From NCBI GenBank assembly GCA_020057245.1, contig JAGVGD010000011.1, positions 1 to 37,455 of the forward strand: a stretch of DNA of 37,455 bases, given 5' to 3'. The DNA is from Thiobacillus sp. (GTDB lineage: Bacteria > Pseudomonadota > Gammaproteobacteria > Burkholderiales > Thiobacillaceae). Both the position numbers and the translations under genes were made by a program. The notes under the pieces are model-generated. The model saw nothing but the letters and a program-made list of their open reading frames with translations. It did not search any database and was not told where the DNA came from. Shown piece by piece: positions 1-7,972 of the stretch; within the stretch, counting starts at the first letter, position 1, and every line of letters starts with the position of its first letter.

Positions 1-282
1 CTTGACCATCGGTTGGGGCGGGGTCGGTCGGTGCTCGGGTTCCGGCTGCGGCTGTTCGTCTTCGATCAGGCTCACCATCAGCGGGCGTGGCGGGGTGATG
101 GTCTTGGCCTTGTCGGCGGCGGCCAGCACCAAGGCGGCCAGCAAACCGGCATGGGCCAGCACGACGCCGGCCAGCGACAGGCGCGACAGACGCGGCGTGT
201 ACGGCAGCGGGGCGGCGGTTGTCAGTGCCGTGTTCGGGGTGCCGTCATTGCGGGCGGCAGGGGCAGTCAGCGAAGGCGTCAT
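1..282 (-). CDS. tonB: TonB energy transducer, N-terminal part (cut by window edge)
   Basis: TonB couples the inner-membrane proton gradient (through ExbB-ExbD) to outer-membrane receptors. Only the first 94 codons are inside the window. The reading shows a 35-residue polar N-terminus, one hydrophobic segment at about residues 36-55 rich in Leu, Ala and Val that fits the membrane anchor, then MVSLIEDE and the start of a Pro/Glu/Gln-rich stretch (PQPEPEHRPTPPQP), which is the usual TonB order. The C-terminal domain is not visible, so a TonB-like protein of another kind cannot be excluded. The start is the ATG at 282. A promoter with a Fur-like operator lies about 145 bases upstream. It is the natural energy source for the TonB-dependent receptor at 3091-5334. 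Confidence 0.8.
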   Translation of the reverse strand, partial: MTPSLTAPAARNDGTPNTALTTAAPLPYTPRLSRLSLAGVVLAHAGLLAALVLAAADKAKTITPPRPLMVSLIEDEQPQPEPEHRPTPPQPMVK

Positions 283-427
283 CCAGTGCAATTCCAGTTT
301 GGTTCAAGAATGCGGGCTGGGGACTGGACCCATAGGGATGGGGCGTCCGTGGCTGGCGATAGAGCGGTTCGCTCCAGATGTCTGGCCGTTGCCGGGATAT
401 GCGCCCCGGCTTTTGTCAAACAATATA

Positions 428-460
428 AGTAATGATAATAATTCGCATTATGTATGTCAA
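428..460 (-). promoter_or_regulatory. tonB promoter with Fur box
   Basis: On the minus strand TTGACA (460-455) and TATCAT (437-432) are separated by 17 bases. The Fur-like operator at 428-446 has three hexamers: AGTAAT, a perfect GATAAT, and an inverted ATTCGC, about 14 of 18 matches to the classical GATAAT triple. It covers the -10 element, so iron-loaded Fur would block RNA polymerase. Nothing else is evident in 283-427. Confidence 0.75.
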
Positions 461-491
461 ACAATAAGAATCGGCTAATGAAAGCTGTTGT

Positions 492-521
492 AAAAAAGCC
501 CCGGAAGAGTGTCCGGGGCTT
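492..521 (-). terminator. Rho-independent terminator of ahpF
   Basis: A 10-bp stem (496-505 pairing with 512-521, GCCCCGGA core) with a 6-base loop is followed on the minus strand by a run of T. It lies 75 bases past the ahpF stop codon and would end ahpCF transcription before the tonB promoter. Confidence 0.85.
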
Positions 522-595
522 GGAGGCGATGCAGTCCGTCCCACCCGGAAGGCCGGGTTGACCGTGATGCCAGGGCTGCTGGCTTGAGCTGACGC

Positions 596-2158
596 TCAGG
601 CCGCGACCGAGCTGCGGATCAGGTGATCGAATGCGGCGAGGCTGGCTTTCGCGCCTTCGCTCATCGCGATGACGATCTGCTTGTATGGCACCGTGGTGCA
701 GTCGCCTGCGCCGAACACGCCGGGTACGTCGGTCTGGCCCTTGGCGTCGACCACGATTTCGCCGAAGCGCGACAGTTCGACCGTGCCCTTCAGCCAGTCG
801 GTATTTGGCAGCAGACCGATCTGGATGAACACGCCTTCGAGCGCCACATGCTGGGCCTGGCCGGTGGTGCGGTCGGTGTATTCGAGGCCGTTGACCTTGC
901 CGCCCGTGCCGGTGATCTGCGTGGTTTGTGCGCTCTTGATGACGGTGGCGTTGGGCAGGCTGTAGAGCTTTTTCTGCAGCACGGCGTCGGCGCGCAGGGT
1001 GTCGCCGAATTCGAGCAGGGTGACGTGGCCGACGATGCCGGCGAGGTCGATCGCCGCTTCGACGCCGGAGTTGCCGCCGCCGACAACCGCAACGTGTTTG
1101 CCCTTGAACAGCGGGCCGTCGCAGTGCGGGCAGTAGGCCACGCCCTTGCCGCGGTATTCGAGTTCACCCGGCACGTTCAGCTCGCGCCAGCGTGCGCCGG
1201 TGGCGACGATGATGCTCTTCGACTTGAGCACCGCGCCGTTGGCAAGGCGCAGCTCATGGTAGTCGCCTGCGTTGCCGGGGATGAGTTTCTCGGCACGCTG
1301 CAGGTTCATGATGTCGACGTCATATTCGCGCACGTGTTCTTCCAGCGCGCGGGCGAGTTTGGGGCCGTCGGTGTGCGGCACCGAGATCAGGTTTTCGATC
1401 GCCATGGTGTCGAGCACCTGGCCGCCGAAGCGCTCGGCCAGCACGCCGGTCCGGATGCCCTTGCGCGCGGCATAGATTGCGGCGGCCGCCGCGGCCGGGC
1501 CGCCGCCCACCACCAGTACGTCGTAGGGCGCCTTCTGCGACAGTTTGGCGGCGTCGCGCGCGGCAGCGCCGGTATCAAGCTTGGCGAGGATGTCCTCGAT
1601 CGCCATGCGGCCGTTGCCGAACACTTCGCCGTTCAGATACACCGTCGGCACCGCCATCACCTGGCGCGTGTTGACCTCGTCCTGGAACAGCGCGCCGTCG
1701 ATCATCACGTGCTGGAGGTTGGGGTTGAGCGCGGAGAGCGTGTTGAGCGCCTGCACCACGTCCGGGCAGTTGTGGCAGGACAGCGAGATGTAGGTTTCGA
1801 ATCGGAAGTGACCGTCGATGCCGCGAATCTGCTCCACCTGCTCGTCGCTGATTTTGGGCGCGTAGCCGCTGGCCTGCAGCAGCGCGAGGATCAGCGAGGT
1901 GAACTCGTGCCCCATCGGCAGTCCGGCGAAGCGGATGCGCGCGGGCTGGTTGACCAGGCCGATGCTGAACGAAGGTTTGCGTGCGTCGACGCCGTTTTCC
2001 AGCAGGCTGATCCGGTCGGAGACGCTGGCGATTTCTTCCAGCAGCCCGCGCATTTCCTGCGACTTGGCGCTGTCGTCGAGCGAGGCCACCAGTTCGATGG
2101 GGGCGACCAGGCGCTCCATGTAGGTTTTCAGTTGCGCTTTGATGTTGGCGTCGAGCAT
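596..2158 (-). CDS. ahpF: Alkyl hydroperoxide reductase subunit F
   Basis: AhpF is the flavoprotein that passes electrons from NADH to the peroxiredoxin AhpC. The 520 residues match the usual family length. The N-terminal double-thioredoxin domain carries SCHNC (Cys128, Cys131). The thioredoxin-reductase-like part follows, with the FAD-binding GGGPAAAA at about 218-225, the redox pair YCPHC (Cys343, Cys346) and the NADH-binding GGGNSG at about 360. Both disulfide centres are intact. A GGAG motif sits about 6 bases before the ATG. It lies downstream of ahpC on the same strand, with a terminator-like hairpin between the two genes that would lower its expression relative to ahpC. Confidence 0.97.
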   Translation of the reverse strand: MLDANIKAQLKTYMERLVAPIELVASLDDSAKSQEMRGLLEEIASVSDRISLLENGVDARKPSFSIGLVNQPARIRFAGLPMGHEFTSLILALLQASGYAPKISDEQVEQIRGIDGHFRFETYISLSCHNCPDVVQALNTLSALNPNLQHVMIDGALFQDEVNTRQVMAVPTVYLNGEVFGNGRMAIEDILAKLDTGAAARDAAKLSQKAPYDVLVVGGGPAAAAAAIYAARKGIRTGVLAERFGGQVLDTMAIENLISVPHTDGPKLARALEEHVREYDVDIMNLQRAEKLIPGNAGDYHELRLANGAVLKSKSIIVATGARWRELNVPGELEYRGKGVAYCPHCDGPLFKGKHVAVVGGGNSGVEAAIDLAGIVGHVTLLEFGDTLRADAVLQKKLYSLPNATVIKSAQTTQITGTGGKVNGLEYTDRTTGQAQHVALEGVFIQIGLLPNTDWLKGTVELSRFGEIVVDAKGQTDVPGVFGAGDCTTVPYKQIVIAMSEGAKASLAAFDHLIRSSVAA

Positions 2159-2192
2159 GAAAGTCTCCGTTTGTTACAAAGTGAATGGCAAT

Positions 2193-2225
2193 AAAAAAGC
2201 GTCGGCAGCCGAAAGCGGCCGACGC
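2193..2225 (-). terminator. Hairpin with T-run between ahpC and ahpF (partial terminator or attenuator)
   Basis: Perfect 8-bp stem GCGTCGGC/GCCGACGC (2199-2206 with 2218-2225), 11-base loop, followed on the minus strand by six T. It ends 35 bases before the ahpF start, so it probably sets the AhpC:AhpF ratio by partial termination. No separate ahpF promoter is seen between it and the start codon. Confidence 0.8.
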
Positions 2226-2246
2226 CTTTGTGTTGCCCTCCCATTT

Positions 2247-2271
2247 CCCCTCTCCCTTGAGGGGAGAGGGG
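2247..2271. repeat. GC-rich palindromic intergenic repeat
   Basis: A 10-bp inverted repeat, CCCCTCTCCC (2247-2256) and GGGAGAGGGG (2262-2271), is followed by a further GGGGAGAGGG copy at 2274-2283. Such CCCTCTCCC/GGGAGAGGG palindromes often occur as dispersed intergenic repeats in proteobacteria. It forms a strong hairpin just 3' of ahpC and could protect its message. Confidence 0.6.
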
Positions 2272-2297
2272 CAGGGGAGAGGGTGAGCCGGTGGGAT

Positions 2298-2864
2298 TTA
2301 GATCTTGCCGACCAGGTCGAGCGACGGCGCCAGCGTGGCTTCGCCTTCCTTCCATTTGGCCGGGCAGACTTCGCCGGGGTGGGCGGCGACGTATTGCGCA
2401 GCCTTGATCTTGCGCAGCAATTCCAGCGCATCGCGGCCTACGCCGCCGGCGTTGATCTCGATGATCTGAATCTTGCCCTGCGGGTCGATCACGAAGGTGC
2501 CGCGCTCGGCCAGACCGGCTTCTTCGATCATCACGCCGAAGTTGCGGGTGATGGCGCCGGTGGGATCGCCGATCATCGGGTACTGGATCTTGCCGATGGT
2601 GTCGGAGGTGTCGTGCCAGGCCTTGTGGGTGAAGTGGGTGTCGGTGGAGACAGCGTAGATTTCCACGCCCAGCTTCTTGAAGGTCTCGTAGTTGTCGGCC
2701 AGGTCGCCCAGCTCGGTCGGGCAGACGAAGGTGAAGTCGGCGGGGTAGAAGAACACCACGGACCACTTGCCTTTGAGTTCTTCGTCGGTGATGTGCTCGA
2801 ACTTGCCGTTCATGAAGGCTTCGGCTTTGAAGGGTTTGATTTCGGTGTTGATGAGGCTTTGCAT
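2298..2864 (-). CDS. ahpC: Alkyl hydroperoxide reductase subunit C (2-Cys peroxiredoxin)
   Basis: AhpC reduces hydrogen peroxide and organic hydroperoxides in the cytoplasm and is recycled by AhpF. The 188 residues show the peroxidatic site FVCPTE (Cys48), with the conserved Pro and Thr beside it, and the resolving Cys167 in EVCPAKW. This is the typical AhpC1/Prx1 arrangement and length. A GGAG lies 8 bases before the ATG at 2864. A second, divergent peroxiredoxin is found inside the heme operon at 21380-21901. The upstream region carries an AT-rich palindrome at 2915-2928 but no OxyR site that I can recognise. Confidence 0.97.
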   Translation of the reverse strand: MQSLINTEIKPFKAEAFMNGKFEHITDEELKGKWSVVFFYPADFTFVCPTELGDLADNYETFKKLGVEIYAVSTDTHFTHKAWHDTSDTIGKIQYPMIGDPTGAITRNFGVMIEEAGLAERGTFVIDPQGKIQIIEINAGGVGRDALELLRKIKAAQYVAAHPGEVCPAKWKEGEATLAPSLDLVGKI

Positions 2865-2914
2865 GGTGTGTGGCTCCGGTTGAAAAAGTGGGTTAAGGAT
2901 TCGACGGGGCGAAC

Positions 2915-2928
2915 TTTACTTAAGTAAA
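2915..2928. promoter_or_regulatory. Perfect AT-rich palindrome upstream of ahpC
   Basis: TTTACTTAAGTAAA is a 14-bp perfect palindrome, 50 bases upstream of the ahpC start in an otherwise GC-rich region. It looks like an operator for a dimeric helix-turn-helix regulator. Which regulator is unknown. The rest of 2865-3090 shows no gene. Confidence 0.4.
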
Positions 2929-3051
2929 ACCGAATATTCCAATTCAATTTCTGAAGCAGGTCGATTGATGCGCTCAATCGGTATTTTCTGCCGCATATAT
3001 CGGGCTTGAATCAGGCCCGGATGCCGGAAGCCTGTCCTTGCGCGATACACC

Positions 3052-3082
3052 CGCCACGCCATGCCACTGGGCATGGGTGGCG
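3052..3082 (-). terminator. Strong hairpin just after the receptor gene
   Basis: CGCCACGCCATGCC (3052-3065) pairs with GGCATGGGTGGCG (3070-3082) with one bulge, right after the stop codon of the TonB-dependent receptor. There is no T-run on the minus strand, so it may stabilise the 3' end or act with Rho rather than terminate by itself. Confidence 0.45.
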
Positions 3083-3090
3083 ATTGCGCA

Positions 3091-5334
3091 TCAGAAGTTG
3101 TAGCTGATATTGAGCGTGTAATTGCGTCCCGGCTGGGTGTAGCGATCGGGCCCCGAACCGGAGTCCGCAACATGGTTGGGGTCGCTGACCGGCACGTCCG
3201 ACCATGGCGTGTACTTCTGGTTGGTCGCATTGAGTATGCCGAACGAGAGGTGTCCGTTTTCGGCAAACTCCCAGTGCGCGCGCAAGTCGAGCACCGCGTA
3301 GCCATCGGTCAGAAACTGCTTTTCAAGATTTCCGTTGTCTGCGTGGCGTGCATCGTCTTCCTGCTTCGCCGCCGCCATGGTCAGCATGGCCTCGGCTTGC
3401 CAGGCGGCCCGCTTGTAAGCAATACCCAGCACGCCGCTGAGCGGGTTGACGCTGTCGATCGGATTGCCGTTGCCTTCGCGTCCGCGCGCATAGGCCATGC
3501 TGCCGCGCATTTGCCAGTTGGGAGCCAGCATTTGCGTGAAACCGGCTTCAAGTCCGTAGATGCGGACGTCGTCGAGATTCTGGGGCTGAAATGCATCAAG
3601 GTAGGTGCCAGGTAGACTAGCCGGAACACACAATGGATCAGCTGTTGCCGGCGCGTCCGGGCAATTGAGTGTTTCAAGCCCGATGAAGTTTTCGTAATCC
3701 GTGTTGTAGGCGGTAATCGACCAGGTACCGCTGACGTGATTATGCAGCAGGCTCAATTCTTGTCCCTGCGAGTATTCAGGTTCGAGATTGGTATTGGGCA
3801 AGGAAACATAGCCGGCATTCACGTTGGAAAATCCGAAATTTGCGTCGTCGAAAGGCGGCGCGCGGAAGCCGAATACATAACGGCCCCTCAGTTCGTAACC
3901 TTCGGCGAAGTGCCAGATCGCGCCGATTTTCGGCGTGAAAGCGTCCGTCGTGTAAGACTGGGGCACCGGCTTCTGCTGGGCGAGAGGCAGACCTGTTCCC
4001 AGATAAATCGCGTCTGCCTCGGGATCGAGGTGGTAGTAGTCGTAACGCACGCCGAGTATCACAGTCCACGTATCCGACAGCATCCAGGTGTCCTGCCCAT
4101 ACAGGCCGAGTTCGTCCACCGTGGATCTCGGGTAGTCGCGGTCAGGATAGGGCACGCCAGAAACTTCGGAAACGCATATATTGAAGTCGGGATAGCATTC
4201 TTGTCCGGTTCGAAGTTCTTCCGTTTTCCGTTGGGTAAGATCCAGCCCCCAGATCAGGCGATGCGCACCCCGCGCTTCAAACAGGGAATCGAAACCGATT
4301 TTGAGGCCGGTAATCGCCTGCTCTACTTCAAATCCACGTGTGACGTAGGACGCTGGGTTGGAGGCCGAACGGTCGTCGAACGTATCCTGGGTGGTGGTGC
4401 TGGTCTGGTGGTAGAGCTTGATGTCGAGCGCGCCGATGGCCAGGCCGTCTATGCTCTGATCGAGGGAGATGCGCTGCCTGCGGTAGCGGTCTTCGGCAGT
4501 GGCAGCGATGGTGGTGCCGCGCACGATGGACAGGATATCGGTATTGATATCCTGTGCGAAACCTTCGAGGGTCAGCGTCGTGCGCAGATTCTGGTCCGGA
4601 ATCAAGGCGATTTTCAGGAGGCCGGACAGCACGTCGTCGTCCTGCGGGTTGGCAACGGTGCGGTCCGGGCCTTGCACGTCGAGCGTGCCCATGGCTTCCG
4701 TTTCGTGTCCGCTGCGGCGCACCGCGCGCAGCAGGAATTTGAGCGTGTCGTTGCCCGCCGCCAGTGTGGGGATCAGCGCCGCGGAATCGTTAGCGCTGTA
4801 ATACTGTCCCTCAATGCCGCCGCCCAGCGTCTGGCCGGGCACCAGCCAGTCTTCGGGCTCGGGTGTGACATAGGACACCGCGCCGCCAATGGCGCCTGAT
4901 CCGAACAGCACCGAATCGGGGCCGCGCAGGATATTGATGCTTTTCAGCAGGCTGACGTCGACCATGTTGCGGCCGGCGTTGGAATAGCCGCCGATTTTGA
5001 ATGCTTCGGGAAGATCCACACCGTCGATCTGCAGGCCGATGCGGTCGCCGTCGATGCCGCGGATGTTGTAGCCGGACAGACCAAAGCGGGAAGGGCTGTT
5101 GGTGACGGATACGCCGGGTTCGTAGCGTACGGCCGATTTAATGTTGCCCGCCATTTCGCGGCTGATTTGATCGCTGGTAATTGTGGTGGTGGTTGCGGTT
5201 TCGTCGAGGACGTCGTCGATAGCTTCGGCTTCAACCGAAACCGTGTCGAGCGCAGTTTCGGCAACGGCCTGCAGCGGCAGGCCGTGCCAACCAAACGCGA
5301 CCGCAAGCGCAAGCGCAAGCGGTTGGCGTGTCAT
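3091..5334 (-). CDS. TonB-dependent outer-membrane receptor, hemoglobin/heme-type
   Basis: The 747 residues read as a signal peptide (1 to about 26, containing a LALALA stretch encoded by three CGCAAG units at 5302-5319), a TonB-box-like LDTVSVEA at 29-36, a plug domain with YNIRGIDG and LRGPDSVLFGSGAIGG (about 136-151), and a long beta-barrel ending in the outer-membrane signature YNF. Barrel motifs FRAP (490-493) and NTNLEPE (514-520) resemble the FRAP/NPNL pair of heme and hemoglobin receptors. However, no His lies between them, where heme receptors of this kind usually carry a ligand, so the substrate is uncertain. The start overlaps the stop of the preceding PEP-CTERM gene as ATGA, which implies translational coupling. 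It is the last gene of the Fur-box operon starting at about 8911. Confidence 0.9.
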   Translation of the reverse strand: MTRQPLALALAVAFGWHGLPLQAVAETALDTVSVEAEAIDDVLDETATTTTITSDQISREMAGNIKSAVRYEPGVSVTNSPSRFGLSGYNIRGIDGDRIGLQIDGVDLPEAFKIGGYSNAGRNMVDVSLLKSINILRGPDSVLFGSGAIGGAVSYVTPEPEDWLVPGQTLGGGIEGQYYSANDSAALIPTLAAGNDTLKFLLRAVRRSGHETEAMGTLDVQGPDRTVANPQDDDVLSGLLKIALIPDQNLRTTLTLEGFAQDINTDILSIVRGTTIAATAEDRYRRQRISLDQSIDGLAIGALDIKLYHQTSTTTQDTFDDRSASNPASYVTRGFEVEQAITGLKIGFDSLFEARGAHRLIWGLDLTQRKTEELRTGQECYPDFNICVSEVSGVPYPDRDYPRSTVDELGLYGQDTWMLSDTWTVILGVRYDYYHLDPEADAIYLGTGLPLAQQKPVPQSYTTDAFTPKIGAIWHFAEGYELRGRYVFGFRAPPFDDANFGFSNVNAGYVSLPNTNLEPEYSQGQELSLLHNHVSGTWSITAYNTDYENFIGLETLNCPDAPATADPLCVPASLPGTYLDAFQPQNLDDVRIYGLEAGFTQMLAPNWQMRGSMAYARGREGNGNPIDSVNPLSGVLGIAYKRAAWQAEAMLTMAAAKQEDDARHADNGNLEKQFLTDGYAVLDLRAHWEFAENGHLSFGILNATNQKYTPWSDVPVSDPNHVADSGSGPDRYTQPGRNYTLNISYNF

Positions 5335-6053
5335 GCAGCGACGGCTTGTGCGGCCGGGTTGCGGCGACGTGTCTGCCAGCCCACCAGACCCAGGCCAGCG
5401 ATCAGCATGGCGTAGGTTTCGGGTTCGGGAACCGGCGCCGCGGCGATATCGACGGCGGCCTGGGCGAAGGCGGTGTGAACTGACGCCTCAATGGCGAAAG
5501 TGTAGCTGGTGGGCGCGACGGCGAGATCCCAGTAGAAAACAGCCTGGCGCAGGTCGACTTCGCCGAACGAGGACTGGAATGCAGGATCGGTAAAGGTCGT
5601 GGCTGCGTAGGTTGCTGCAACGCCATTGAGGGTCACCGAGGTCAGGTCGTTGCCCCACACTTCGACCTGCAGCACGGCGCGTACCGGGCCGGCCGGCACG
5701 CTGCCGGACAGGTTGATCGCGAAGGACTCGTCGACGGAGAAGCTGTACAGGTTGCCCGAGCCGGCCTTGAACGTGCCGCTGTTCCAGGCGATGTGTGCGT
5801 CGGTCGCGCCAAACGATCCGGAATCCGGCGCAGCCGTGCGGTCGTTGATGGCACCATAGGTGATGTCAGTGAAAGTGTCGAATTCCGCGTAGACGGTGCC
5901 GGCATCGCCGCGCGCCCAGCCGCCCCAGCTCGCTTCGGTCGGCGTATCGAAACCGAAGCCGGCTGCGTAGGGGTCGGGCATGTTGGTGAAATCGGCGAGA
6001 GCCGGGGCGGAGGCGAGCATGGCGGCGGCCAGCGTTGCAAGTTTGAAGTTCAT
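5331..6053 (-). CDS. PEP-CTERM surface protein, coupled to the receptor
   Basis: The 240 residues have an N-terminal signal peptide (1-20, ending ALA-D), a beta-rich body with no family I recognise, and a C-terminal sorting signal: VPEP (208-211), a hydrophobic stretch, then RRR and a short tail. PEP-CTERM signals are recognised by exosortase, so the protein is expected at or beyond the outer surface. No Cys is present. The start has AAGGGAAAC before the ATG. The stop codon overlaps the start of the TonB-dependent receptor, a sign of matched synthesis, so it may be a surface partner such as a ligand-binding lipoprotein-like accessory. That role is inferred from position only. Confidence 0.85.
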   Translation of the reverse strand: MNFKLATLAAAMLASAPALADFTNMPDPYAAGFGFDTPTEASWGGWARGDAGTVYAEFDTFTDITYGAINDRTAAPDSGSFGATDAHIAWNSGTFKAGSGNLYSFSVDESFAINLSGSVPAGPVRAVLQVEVWGNDLTSVTLNGVAATYAATTFTDPAFQSSFGEVDLRQAVFYWDLAVAPTSYTFAIEASVHTAFAQAAVDIAAAPVPEPETYAMLIAGLGLVGWQTRRRNPAAQAVAA

Positions 6054-6162
6054 GTTGTTTCCCTTTGTAAATTAATTAACAACCAACAATTCGCCCTTTC
6101 GGGCCCATCGTGCTGGCTGGTCGCAGGGACTGGCTGGCCAAATCTGGGGAGTGAAAGCCTTG

Positions 6163-7101
6163 TCAGGCGCGCGTGCTCCGGCGGCGCGCGGCGGCGAGCA
6201 CCAGCAGCGCACCCGCGCCAAACAGTGTGGCGTGCTGTGGCTCCGGCACGGCGCTGACCTGCCAGCCGACGTCGGCATAGCCGGCGTAATCGAGGGCGGT
6301 TGGCAGTTCGCGCAGGCCGCGCGTGGTGCTCGGATCCATCTGGGTTTCCTGAGCGACGCCGTCGACCGTGCTCATCACGCCTTCAGCCCAGTGCACGCCG
6401 TATTGATCGACTGGAACCGGGCCGCCGTAGACGACCATCGCATTCGTGCCGTTGAAATAGCCAGCTTCGTCGATCTGCGTATGCCAGGAATCGGCCTCGC
6501 CGAAACCGAGGATGTGGCCGAGCTCGTGCGTGGCCGTGGTGAGGAAGTCGGGATGGCCGGCGCTGAGGCCGCTGGCGTCGCTGCCGAAATACCAGACGTT
6601 GGCAGCGTTGAACCAGATCATGCCGCCCCAGATGCCGTAATCGGTGGCATCTTCGCCCACGGTATTGGCCTGGCCGCGGGTGGTTACCGCGTCGACGAAA
6701 GCATCCGAGCCGCTGGCCGTGAGATTGCTGCCGGTGTTAGCAAAGCCCAGCACGCCGGGCGCCGATTCGGACCCACCGACGTAGATGAGCAGGGTGTCGG
6801 CCGCGATGTCCAGGTTGCTCAGCGTGATTTGCGGACCCCCTAGACTGGGATGCGTGATCTTGACCGACCAGCTGTCGCCGGCCTGCGGGGCGATGGCCGT
6901 CAGGGAGTCGGTGAAGCCGCTGTAAAAAGAGGCGGCTTCGTCGAGCAGCGCGCGACGTTCGGTAATGGGCGCGCCGGTCAGCGTGTCGGTGAAGAAACCG
7001 CGGGTGTCGTAGGTGTAGTCGAATTCGATGGTGATGGCTTGTGCCGGCGCGCCAAAGGTGAGCGACAGCAGGGCGGCCAGGGGCAGGCTGAATTTAGTCA
7101 T
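6163..7101 (-). CDS. PEP-CTERM zinc metalloprotease with leishmanolysin-like layout
   Basis: From the ATG at 7101, 312 residues: signal peptide (1-22, ending AQA), catalytic region with HELGH (His192, Glu193, His196) followed by ILGFG, and C-terminal VPEP (285-288), hydrophobic helix and RRR. The classical metzincin third His at position 11 of the motif is Glu here. A later GVHWAEG (His237) and a Met in QMDPS (Met255) match the spacing pattern of leishmanolysin-type (M8-like) proteases, where the third zinc ligand lies far downstream. The end of the domain has LDYAGYADVGW, also common in such surface proteases. I prefer this start because it opens directly into the signal peptide and has GGAAA 8 bases upstream. 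It overlaps the preceding gene by 8 bases. Confidence 0.85.
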   Translation of the reverse strand: MTKFSLPLAALLSLTFGAPAQAITIEFDYTYDTRGFFTDTLTGAPITERRALLDEAASFYSGFTDSLTAIAPQAGDSWSVKITHPSLGGPQITLSNLDIAADTLLIYVGGSESAPGVLGFANTGSNLTASGSDAFVDAVTTRGQANTVGEDATDYGIWGGMIWFNAANVWYFGSDASGLSAGHPDFLTTATHELGHILGFGEADSWHTQIDEAGYFNGTNAMVVYGGPVPVDQYGVHWAEGVMSTVDGVAQETQMDPSTTRGLRELPTALDYAGYADVGWQVSAVPEPQHATLFGAGALLVLAAARRRSTRA

Positions 7102-7963
7102 GATGGTTTCCAAAGAGGGTGGCGTAACCGGCAGGCGGACGCTGCGGCACATGGCGGACATCGCTGTGAGTGGCATTGCCGGCTACGGCAGCCGCAGGCG
7201 GGCTGCGACGGAAGCGGCTCAGCTTCCAGCTACGCCGCCAGACGACGAGGGCGAGTCCGGCCAGCATGCTGATCCAGCCCGCCGGTTCGGGAACCGGCGA
7301 CAGCGGCGTGACCGAGCCGGTTCCTGCGCCATACACGCCCTGCAGGGCAACAGCCATGCCGGCATCGAGTGGGAAAAGCGGCCCTACATAAATCGAGCCT
7401 TCGATCACCAGCAGTGTGTCGCCCGGTGCGCCCTCCACGGAGTGGCCCATGCCGAGCGTGTGGCCGAGTTCGTGCTGGGCGACCGCGTAGAACAGTGTTG
7501 CGGTCCAGCCGAAGCCGAAGCGTTCTGCGTTGAACACGATGTCGCCGGCCAGGCCGCTGATTTCGGTATTCATCGGAAAGTAGGCGTAGGCATTCGCGTC
7601 GTCGATATGCGCCACCTGGCCGATGCGGATGTCCGTCAAACCGGCAGAGTCGTACTGGCCGGTTTCAGGCAAGGGGCCGGCATCGGCCACTTCCACAAAA
7701 TGGATCGGAAGGATGGCGGTGTAGTCGGCGAAAGCCTGTTCGAAGGCGCTTTTCAGCACGCTCGCAGAAATGGGGATGCCTGCGCCGCTGGCCATGCTGC
7801 CGTCGAGCAGTTTGCTGTAGCTGTAGGTCAGCGTGATCGGCGAACCCGCGCCGCCCGGCTGCGGCCAGCTTGCGTACATGGGGAAATAGCCCCCCCAGAC
7901 GCTGGCGGGCAACAGGCAGGCGAGCGTAAGGCACGCGCGCCGGATCGGGCGGAGCGGGTTCAT
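7094..7963 (-). CDS. PEP-CTERM matrixin-type metalloprotease
   Basis: The 289-residue protein begins with a basic stretch and hydrophobic signal (1-24). It contains the full metzincin motif HELGHTLGMGH (His164, Glu165, His168, His174), so the zinc site is complete and family M10-like activity is likely. VPEP at 224-227 is followed by a hydrophobic stretch and a basic cluster (RRSWKLSRFRR, about 243-253). Unusually for a PEP-CTERM protein, about 36 more residues follow that cluster, running into the start of the next gene. A late frameshift or genuine extension could explain this. It starts 9 bases after the preceding stop codon. Confidence 0.85.
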   Translation of the reverse strand: MNPLRPIRRACLTLACLLPASVWGGYFPMYASWPQPGGAGSPITLTYSYSKLLDGSMASGAGIPISASVLKSAFEQAFADYTAILPIHFVEVADAGPLPETGQYDSAGLTDIRIGQVAHIDDANAYAYFPMNTEISGLAGDIVFNAERFGFGWTATLFYAVAQHELGHTLGMGHSVEGAPGDTLLVIEGSIYVGPLFPLDAGMAVALQGVYGAGTGSVTPLSPVPEPAGWISMLAGLALVVWRRSWKLSRFRRSPPAAAVAGNATHSDVRHVPQRPPAGYATLFGNHHD

Positions 7964-7972
7964 GGCCGACGC

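Noticed and set aside
623-2194. Long open frame on the plus strand opposite ahpF
   Set aside because: It is the antisense of ahpF in a GC-rich gene, with His/Val/Ala-heavy composition and no family match. Similar long shadow frames occur opposite the receptor (3736-4899), the PEP-CTERM genes (7028-8734), the GGDEF-EAL gene (30890-32302) and the helicase (33974-35848).
2865-3090. OxyR binding site in front of ahpC
   Set aside because: No ATAG-spaced motif was found. Only an unrelated palindrome is visible.
5302-5319. CGCAAG triple repeat in the receptor signal peptide as a phase-variation switch
   Set aside because: The unit is 6 bp, so change of copy number keeps the frame. It alters only the LALALA length.
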